11,807 nucleotides of DNA from positions 1 to 11,807 of the forward strand of contig JASFTV010000085.1 in NCBI GenBank assembly GCA_050050615.1. Direction: 5' to 3'. Below, piece after piece: positions 6,600 to 11,807 of the stretch (position 1 is the first letter of the stretch; the number at the start of each line of letters is the position of its first letter). The DNA comes from JASFTV01 sp050050615. GTDB taxonomy: Bacteria > Desulfobacterota > DSM-4660 > Desulfatiglandales > HGW-15. The notes beneath the pieces are model-generated. The model saw only the letters and a program-made list of their open reading frames with translations. It searched no databases and was not told where the DNA came from. Both the position numbers and the translations under genes were made by a program.

Positions 6600-7429
6600 G
6601 CCAGGTCGAAAGTTCGGAGATTGTTCGGGATGAAACAGGAAGTCAATATCATATTGGCTTAAGATCAGAGGACGTTTCGGACAAAATTGTGATTGTCGGT
6701 GATCCTGAAAGAGCAGAAAGGACCGCTGATTTCTTTGACACAGTAAGAGTCTCGAAGCAAAACAGAGAGTATGTCTCTTTCACAGGGACTTACAAGGGAC
6801 TTGAACTAACGGTTCTGGCAACCGGAATCGGTTGCGATAACACTGAAATTGCGGTGGTTGAGCTATGTCAACTGAAGTTTCCTGTGACCATGGTTCGATG
6901 CGGTTCCTGCGGGGCACTACAGCCTGAAATTGAAATCGGGGATTTGGTCATCAGTTCGGGTGCTTTGAGGCTGGAAAATACATCCACTTTTTTTGTTGAG
7001 GCAGGCTATCCTGCCGTTGCATCATACGAAGTCAATCTTGCGCTCCTGAAGTCGGCAACAAACCAAAATTTCCCCTACCATTTTGGTATAACCGCGACAG
7101 CCTCAGGGTTTTACGGGGCACAGGGAAGGCGTTTACCCGGTTTTCCGGTAAAGGATGAAGGCCTGCAAGACAGACTGGCAAAACAGGGAATAAAAAACTT
7201 TGAAATGGAAAGCAGTACACTTTTCACCCTGGCATGCCTCAGGGGATTCAGAGCGGGTAGCGTATGCGCTGTTTTTGCTTCCAGGCCAAGAAATGAATTT
7301 ATTGTGCCGGAAAAGAAAGTAGAAGCCGAATCAAAAGCTATAAAGACAGCCCTCGGAGCATTTGAACTTCTGAACAAAATGGATCAACAGAAGGGAGATG
7401 CGCCATTCTGGCTGCCTGACATCAAGTGA
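6596..7429 (+). CDS. udp: Uridine phosphorylase-type nucleoside phosphorylase
   Basis: This 277-aa protein belongs to the PNP/UDP (NP-I) family, which uses phosphate to split a nucleoside into a free base and (deoxy)ribose-1-phosphate. Family marks, in order, are GDPERAER (phosphate loop), TGIGCDNTEIAVVEL, RCGSCGALQP, ASGFYGAQGR and FEMESSTL (Glu203-Met204-Glu205, ribose binding). In E. coli uridine phosphorylase, uracil is read by a Gln and an Arg in the motif FYPGQER; here Gln176 and Arg178 (FYGAQGR) are kept, favouring uridine or deoxyuridine/thymidine over purines. The loop RIGTTGA of E. coli is RCGSCGA here. It overlaps deoC by 4 bases (ATGA), so both are in one operon. Exact substrate is inferred; a general pyrimidine nucleoside phosphorylase remains possible. 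Confidence 0.92.
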   Translation: MSQVESSEIVRDETGSQYHIGLRSEDVSDKIVIVGDPERAERTADFFDTVRVSKQNREYVSFTGTYKGLELTVLATGIGCDNTEIAVVELCQLKFPVTMVRCGSCGALQPEIEIGDLVISSGALRLENTSTFFVEAGYPAVASYEVNLALLKSATNQNFPYHFGITATASGFYGAQGRRLPGFPVKDEGLQDRLAKQGIKNFEMESSTLFTLACLRGFRAGSVCAVFASRPRNEFIVPEKKVEAESKAIKTALGAFELLNKMDQQKGDAPFWLPDIK

Positions 7430-7464
7430 TCAACTGCCCTCTTACCCGATAATCCGTTACCCAC

Positions 7465-7500
7465 GTGAATCTCCCCGCCCACAGGGCGGGGCATCTTCAC
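7465..7500. terminator. GC-rich palindrome (possible bidirectional terminator or repeat element)
   Basis: CCCCGCCC (7473-7480) and GGGCGGGG (7484-7491) pair perfectly over an ACA loop. Outside these, GTGAA (7465-7469) and TTCAC (7496-7500) pair as well, making a long two-part stem. It starts 36 bases after the phosphorylase stop. No T-run follows on either strand, so it is not a textbook intrinsic terminator. Such CCCCGCCC...GGGCGGGG palindromes occur as dispersed repeats and in IS200/IS605-type ends, so a repeat-element remnant is an alternative. Confidence 0.5.
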
Positions 7501-7521
7501 CACCGGAAAATGCCTCGCATC

Positions 7522-7549
7522 TTGAAAATCTTCATGGTATTTGTATGAG
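7522..7549 (+). promoter_or_regulatory. Possible promoter for the acylase gene
   Basis: TTGAAA (7522-7527) and TATGAG (7544-7549) are 16 bases apart and match the -35/-10 consensus at five and four of six positions. It lies downstream of the palindrome at 7465-7500 and about 80 bases before the acylase ATG, where a promoter would be expected. The -10 is imperfect, so this is a weak call. Confidence 0.25.
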
Positions 7550-7628
7550 AGGACCATAGGATGGATGAAGGATTACTGGGTCATTTTAACGCCCCAGGCC
7601 CCTGAAATGAACTGCAAGAGGTCATCCC

Positions 7629-10037
7629 ATGCTTAGGAAAATAGTTTTTGTCCTCGGAGGAGTGATTCTCGTTCTGCTTCTCGCACTGGGAGCAGGTTAC
7701 TACTACTTCGTACAGCGCCCTTTGCCCGTGACAGACGGTGAGATACGGGTCGATGCTTTGCGTGCTCCGGTCAAAGTCTTGCGGGATCGCTGGGGTGTCC
7801 CTCACATCTATGCCTCTAATGAGCATGACCTTTTTGTGGCGCAGGGTTTTGTGCAGGCCCAGGATCGCCTGTGGCAGATGGAGACCAACAGGCGGCTCGC
7901 AGCAGGCCGGCTCAGCGAAATTTTTGGCCCGGAGACCCTCGAGCTGGACAAGCTCGCGAGAACGCTGGGTTTCATGCGCGCAGCCCGCAAGGAGCTGGCC
8001 ACCTATGATGCGTCGAGCCTGGAAATGCAAAAAGCTTTTTCTGACGGCGTCAATGCTCTTATAGCGCACAGGGGAGACCGCCTTCCACTAGAGTTCAGAA
8101 TTCTCGGGGTGCAGCCGGAGCCATGGCGCCCAGAACACTCGGCCGCCTGGGCCAAAGTGATGGCCATGTTAGGCGGGATGAACTGGCAGGAAGAAATTAT
8201 ACGGGCCATGCTGGTCAATAAGCTGGGCGAGAACAAAGCCAGGGACCTGCTTCGTCATCATGAGACCGGAACGCCCACAATCATCCCGCCAGGCCTGTCC
8301 ATGGCTACCACTACGAAAGGTATACAGTTGGCAAGAACGTGGCTGTCGGCCCTGGGCGGCGCAAGCAACAACTGGGTGGTTCACGGATCGAGGACCATCA
8401 CGGGCTTTCCTCTTCTCGCCAATGATATGCATCTGGAGGTGCGAGTGCCGTCGGTTTGGTATGAAATGCACCTCGTGGGCGGCGACTTCGACATCGTCGG
8501 GCTTTCATTGCCTGGCGTCCCACTCATTATTGCCGGTCACAACCCCGATCTGGCATGGGGGATTACCTTTGCCTATGTAGATGTTCAGGACATTTATCTG
8601 GAACGCTTTGACCCCGGCAAAAAGGGTCACTACCTTTATGAGGACGAATGGCTGGAAGCCGAGCTAATCAAAGAGAGGATCAAGGTAAAAGGAGAGGATG
8701 AGCCGGTCCTTCACAATATACTGAGGACAAGACACGGACCGGTGATCTCGACGCATTTGACCGGTGCAGGAGAATTTCAATATGCGCTGTCTTTGAAATG
8801 GAGTGCCCATGATCCAGGCGGCATGCTGCCGACGATGAAGCGGCTCAACCTTGCCAGCAGTTGGGAGGCTTTCAAAGCGGCGGCCCAGGATTGGACTGAG
8901 CCCGCGATCAACCTCGTGTATGCGGACCGGAAGGGAAATATCGGCTACGTGTTGGCCAGTCGAGTTCCGATTCGCAGACAAGGCCATGGCCAAGGGCCGT
9001 TCCGCGGTTGGGACGGAGGGCATGAATGGGTCGGCTACCTGAATCCAGATCAAAAGCCTTTTTTGCTCAATCCTAAAAGAGGCTTTGTGGCGACCGCTAA
9101 CAACCAGATTGTCAGGCCCGACTACCCGCATTACCTGGGGGTGGATTACGCTTCAGGCTTCCGTGCGGCGCAGATTGAGGCGGGTTTAGCGGAAAAGAAC
9201 AAGGTTTCAAAATCGGATTTTCGCACGTTGCAGGGTGACCTGAAATGCCTACCGGCCGCCAAATTCCTGAGCGCACTGAATGCAGTTAAGATTCAAAGCA
9301 CTGAAGCTCGCGATCTTTTGGAAAGACTCGGATCCTGGAACCAAGTACTCAGCCCTGATAGTGCTGGCGGCGCCATATACGCCGTCCTCTTTTCTCGCCT
9401 CTTGGAAAACACCTTTCGGGACGAGCTGGGCCCTCTGGCAGACCCCTTTTTTGGCATGGGATTGACACTGCTTGAGCCCTTGAACAATTTTGTACAGGAG
9501 AGCCGGGTCATCCTGCTCAATCTTTTGTCGGAACCGGATAGCCTCTGGTTTGATAATGTGAATACGCCCGGGCAAGAGACACTCGCGGAGGTTTTGGAAA
9601 GGAGCCTGAATGAGACGGCAACTTTTTTGAGGAAAAAGATGGGCACGGATCCATCGACCTGGCGTTGGGGAAGATTGCACAGGGTTGTGTTTGAACATCC
9701 CCTCGGTCGGGTCAAACCCCTTGACCGGGTCTTCAATTTTGGCCCTTATGAAGGGGGTGGACACTTTGCCACGGTTTGGCAATCAGCGATCATGCCGGGC
9801 ATGGACTTTGATCTCAACGGCTGGACTGTGAGTAACCGGCATATTTACGACCTAGAGGACTGGGATCAGAGCTTGGGTGCGATTGTACCCGGCCAGTCCG
9901 GAATGTTGGGTAGCCGTCATTACGGCGACCAGGTATCCCTGTGGCTTGAAGTGAAGCATCACCCCCTTTATTACACCCGGGGAAAGGTCGAATCCGAGGC
10001 GGCGCATAGTCTCGTCCTGGCTCCAGGGAAGGGTTAA
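7629..10037 (+). CDS. Penicillin acylase family Ntn-hydrolase, membrane-anchored precursor
   Basis: This 802-aa protein has an N-terminal hydrophobic segment (about 5-25), an uncleaved anchor or signal, so the enzyme acts in the periplasm or on the membrane. The alpha part carries WGVPHIYA and QAQDRLWQME. The family is made as one chain and self-cuts before a catalytic Ser: here Ser246 in GGASNNWVV, giving a beta chain of 557 aa. Counted from that Ser as 1, Asp318 and Asp321 fall at 73 and 76, the E. coli enzyme's calcium ligands. The catalytic Asn matches Asn491 or Asn492 in ATANNQIV. GHNPDLAWGITF is also typical. The substrate cannot be read off: beta-lactams, acyl-homoserine lactones and acylated peptides are possible. 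AAGAGGT at 7616-7621 sits seven bases before the ATG, and a GC-rich palindrome and a weak promoter lie upstream. Confidence 0.95.
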   Translation: MLRKIVFVLGGVILVLLLALGAGYYYFVQRPLPVTDGEIRVDALRAPVKVLRDRWGVPHIYASNEHDLFVAQGFVQAQDRLWQMETNRRLAAGRLSEIFGPETLELDKLARTLGFMRAARKELATYDASSLEMQKAFSDGVNALIAHRGDRLPLEFRILGVQPEPWRPEHSAAWAKVMAMLGGMNWQEEIIRAMLVNKLGENKARDLLRHHETGTPTIIPPGLSMATTTKGIQLARTWLSALGGASNNWVVHGSRTITGFPLLANDMHLEVRVPSVWYEMHLVGGDFDIVGLSLPGVPLIIAGHNPDLAWGITFAYVDVQDIYLERFDPGKKGHYLYEDEWLEAELIKERIKVKGEDEPVLHNILRTRHGPVISTHLTGAGEFQYALSLKWSAHDPGGMLPTMKRLNLASSWEAFKAAAQDWTEPAINLVYADRKGNIGYVLASRVPIRRQGHGQGPFRGWDGGHEWVGYLNPDQKPFLLNPKRGFVATANNQIVRPDYPHYLGVDYASGFRAAQIEAGLAEKNKVSKSDFRTLQGDLKCLPAAKFLSALNAVKIQSTEARDLLERLGSWNQVLSPDSAGGAIYAVLFSRLLENTFRDELGPLADPFFGMGLTLLEPLNNFVQESRVILLNLLSEPDSLWFDNVNTPGQETLAEVLERSLNETATFLRKKMGTDPSTWRWGRLHRVVFEHPLGRVKPLDRVFNFGPYEGGGHFATVWQSAIMPGMDFDLNGWTVSNRHIYDLEDWDQSLGAIVPGQSGMLGSRHYGDQVSLWLEVKHHPLYYTRGKVESEAAHSLVLAPGKG

Positions 10038-10199
10038 AGTTTGGGATATACGAATGGCTACAAAAACCGCGGCAGAGAGCCCCGTCCGGAAGGGTGGGGG
10101 TGAATGCCCCGTGCGGGAGTACGGGCTTGCTCAGTGGGGAGGGTTGGAGGGGCATGTTGTGAGATTCTTCAAGAATAATCCGGGCTATCGGAGGCTGAA
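10038..10199 (+). promoter_or_regulatory. G-rich structured leader before the creatininase gene
   Basis: The 162 bases between the acylase and creatininase genes contain no gene but fold well. AGCCC-GT (10078-10085, one bulged C) pairs with ACGGGCT (10121-10127), extended by GAG (10075-10077) with CTC (10130-10132). Inside, GGGG (10097-10100) can pair with CCCC (10107-10110) around TGAATG. It is followed by a G-rich run (GGGGAGGGTTGGAGGGG, 10136-10152). The ribosome binding site GGAGG (10190-10194) comes about 40 bases later. I could not match the fold to a known riboswitch; a cis-acting leader or intergenic repeat is possible. Confidence 0.35.
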
Positions 10200-11030
10200 A
10201 TGCTTTCAAAATTCTGGATTCATGAGTTGACGCGTCCTGCTTTTGAGGATTGGTTGAAGCAGGAGGAGGCCCCGGTGGTGATCATCGGCCTCGGCAGCAT
10301 CGAGCAGCACGGGCCTCATCTGCCCCTGGGCACAGACAGCCTCACTGCCCGGGAATATATCCACGAAGTGGCCAGGCGATCGAACAGCGTGTGCGTTCAC
10401 CCCTGCTTCCCCGGGTATTCTCCCCACCACATGGATTTCTCCGGGACGGTCACCTTCAGCGAGGGGACGCTTCTAGCCGTGTTGATGGACACCATAGGGA
10501 GCCTTTCGCGTCATGGGATCAAGCACCTTGTGATCATGAACGTGCATGGTGGGAACACGAACATCGTGAACCTGGCGGCTCAACTGGCGAAGCGGGAATT
10601 CAGGGTCATGGTTGCTGCGCCCAGCGGTCCAAGTGACACGGAGATGGGGAAGCTGCATGTCGACAGGCAGAAGAGGCACTGGGATGTGCACAGTGGTGTC
10701 ACTGAGACAGGCACGGCCCTGCATCTGTTCCCGGAACTCGTGGAGATGTGGAGGCTGGACGACTGGGAGGCCACGCTGAAAATGGACCCGAAACTGATCG
10801 AGTTTCTGGACCCCGACAAGGAGGACCATGAAATCCTCAGCCAGATATTCCGGGCCTGTGTGGAGCCTGATACGAAAAATTTCACAGAGAGCGGGGTCTA
10901 CGGGAAGAATGATCCAAGAGAGGGCGACCCCGAGGAGGCGAGGGCCCGATTTGAAGAGAAAGTGAACTTCATGGTCAAGTTCATCAAGGTCTGGAAGAGG
11001 ATTCCCATACCCCCCGCTTTTCAAGACTGA
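10200..11030 (+). CDS. Creatininase family metal-dependent amidohydrolase
   Basis: This is a 276-aa member of the creatininase / formamide hydrolase family, which uses two metal ions to hydrolyse cyclic amides or related bonds. Family motifs are clear: GSIEQHGPHLPLGTD (Glu35, His37, Asp46 as metal ligands), DFSGTVTFS, and NVHGGN (His116). The later motif is usually HAGExETS; here it reads HSGVTETG (His164, Glu169), so its first Glu is Val167 while the second acid is kept. The substrate is therefore uncertain, and a lactamase, formamide-type or peptide-modifying role is as likely as creatinine. GGAGG (10190-10194) is five bases before the ATG. The length is typical (about 240-280 aa). No signal peptide is present, so it should be cytoplasmic. 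The next gene starts 50 bases later. Confidence 0.93.
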   Translation: MLSKFWIHELTRPAFEDWLKQEEAPVVIIGLGSIEQHGPHLPLGTDSLTAREYIHEVARRSNSVCVHPCFPGYSPHHMDFSGTVTFSEGTLLAVLMDTIGSLSRHGIKHLVIMNVHGGNTNIVNLAAQLAKREFRVMVAAPSGPSDTEMGKLHVDRQKRHWDVHSGVTETGTALHLFPELVEMWRLDDWEATLKMDPKLIEFLDPDKEDHEILSQIFRACVEPDTKNFTESGVYGKNDPREGDPEEARARFEEKVNFMVKFIKVWKRIPIPPAFQD

Positions 11031-11079
11031 TTCTGCCAATCATATTGAAAGCATTGAGAAAGGTGGTACGCTAAGGGCA

Positions 11080-11807
11080 ATGAAGTTCACTAAGTTATAC
11101 GGTACAAGGCGAAGGGCTGCCTGCAAATCGGGCGTGGCATCCTTTGCTTTGCCTGCCATGGCATTCCTGCTGCTGGTGGCGGGTTGCGCGGACAAAGTGG
11201 CCGTCGCCCCGAGACCAAGGCCGATGCCGCCCAAGAAAGAACTGCCCCGCATGGGCTACTCCATTCAGGTAGGCGCCTTCTTGAATCTGGACAACGCCGT
11301 CCAGCTCGCCAGATCTCTGGAACGCCAAGCACTCAATGCCTATTACTTTCATCACAAAACAGGACTCTACAAGGTTCGCTTTGGTGATTACCCTACGAAA
11401 GAGACGGCCCGGAGCAAAGCTGAGAGCCTTGCGGGCGCCGGAATTATCGGGAAATATTACATTGTCAGTCCTGACGATTATGCGGTGGCTAAGGCAAGAA
11501 TCTACGGCGGCGTGAACCTCAGGAATGAGCTTGTCGAGACAGCGGAGAGCTTTATCGGTCTTCCCTACCAGTGGGGCGGTTCTTCAGCAGATGAGGGCTT
11601 CGATTGCAGCGGGCTGACCATGGCCGTTTATCAGTTGAACGGTCTCAGTCTCCCGCACTCATCAAGGGTGCAGTACAAGGCCGGCACGCCGGTAAGGCGC
11701 AGTGAACTGGCAAAGGGAGATCTGGTCTTCTTTGCAACCTCTGGAGGCGAAAAGATCTCCCATGTGGGTCTTTATGCAGGTGATGACAGGTTTATCCATG
11801 CGCCAGG
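11080..11807 (+). CDS. Lipoprotein with SPOR and NlpC/P60 peptidoglycan endopeptidase domains, 3' end outside window
   Basis: The gene runs off the right edge; 242 residues are visible. The start is ATG 11080, after a weak AAGGG, with a basic N-terminus, a hydrophobic core and a lipobox LVAGC (Cys36), so it should be a lipid-anchored envelope protein. A proline-rich linker (about 43-56) leads into a SPOR domain (about 59-130), which begins YSIQVGAF and holds the VRFGDY strand; SPOR binds denuded glycan strands. The NlpC/P60 domain follows (from about 148): GLPYQWGG, catalytic Cys176 in FDCSG, His228 in HVGLY and His240 in FIHAP, all in the usual order. It should cut between D-Glu and diaminopimelate in cell-wall peptides. 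The SPOR domain could direct it to septal or remodelled wall. Confidence 0.92.
   Translation, partial: MKFTKLYGTRRRAACKSGVASFALPAMAFLLLVAGCADKVAVAPRPRPMPPKKELPRMGYSIQVGAFLNLDNAVQLARSLERQALNAYYFHHKTGLYKVRFGDYPTKETARSKAESLAGAGIIGKYYIVSPDDYAVAKARIYGGVNLRNELVETAESFIGLPYQWGGSSADEGFDCSGLTMAVYQLNGLSLPHSSRVQYKAGTPVRRSELAKGDLVFFATSGGEKISHVGLYAGDDRFIHAP

Noticed and set aside
7465..7500. A clear intrinsic terminator.
   Set aside because: The stem is strong but no T-run follows on either strand, so only a possible terminator is claimed.
10075..10132. The leader fold before the creatininase gene as a group II intron domain V.
   Set aside because: Domain V has a fixed length near 34 bases and set AGC and GAAA-type features. 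This stem is about 58 bases long and lacks them; no reverse transcriptase gene is nearby.
1..11807. A CRISPR array, phage genes, toxin-antitoxin pair or transposase.
   Set aside because: No spaced direct repeats, phage motifs, toxin-antitoxin pairs or transposase motifs were seen on either strand.

Overview
The window reads like ordinary chromosomal DNA from a Gram-negative bacterium. It holds two lipoproteins, a periplasmic-type secreted protein, a membrane-anchored penicillin-acylase-type enzyme, a SPOR plus NlpC/P60 cell-wall protein and a UPF0260 (YcgN-type) protein. The gene mix, including a large CHAT protein, suggests a Desulfobacterota-like (former deltaproteobacterial) genome. That placement is inference from content and style; there is no rRNA or phylogenetic marker here. 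Every supported gene lies on the + strand. No tRNA, rRNA, CRISPR array, transposase or integrase is visible.

Left part (1-5300): the C-terminal part of a CHAT-domain protease-like protein enters from the left edge. It is followed by small, loosely spaced genes: a lipoprotein, a 101-aa ferredoxin-like-fold candidate with a perfect Shine-Dalgarno, a UPF0260 cysteine-cluster protein, a secreted protein with a Sec signal, and a tail-anchored zinc-ribbon protein. Gaps of 100-435 bases separate them and several contain hairpins close to the next ribosome binding site. An open stretch at 5093-5296 looks like the 3' end of a decayed or very short gene.

Middle (5400-7500): a 129-aa protein of unknown function is followed by deoC (deoxyribose-phosphate aldolase) and a uridine phosphorylase-type gene. 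These last two overlap by 4 bases and make a clear pyrimidine (deoxy)nucleoside salvage pair: the phosphorylase splits the nucleoside and DeoC cleaves deoxyribose-5-phosphate. No phosphopentomutase, which would link the two reactions, is in the window. A strong GC-rich palindrome at 7465-7500 closes the unit.

Right part (7600-11807): an 802-aa penicillin-acylase-family Ntn-hydrolase has a complete set of visible catalytic and calcium-site residues. After a G-rich, foldable 160-base leader come a creatininase-family metal-dependent amidohydrolase and a lipoprotein with a SPOR domain and an NlpC/P60 endopeptidase domain, which runs off the right edge.

I did not find a convincing new multi-gene system. 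The best leads are the CHAT protein with its unseen upstream partners, the uncharacterised 129-aa protein with a possible degenerate nuclease-like core, the hidden gene remnant at 5058-5296, and the structured leaders in front of the genes at 3024, 3427 and 10200.
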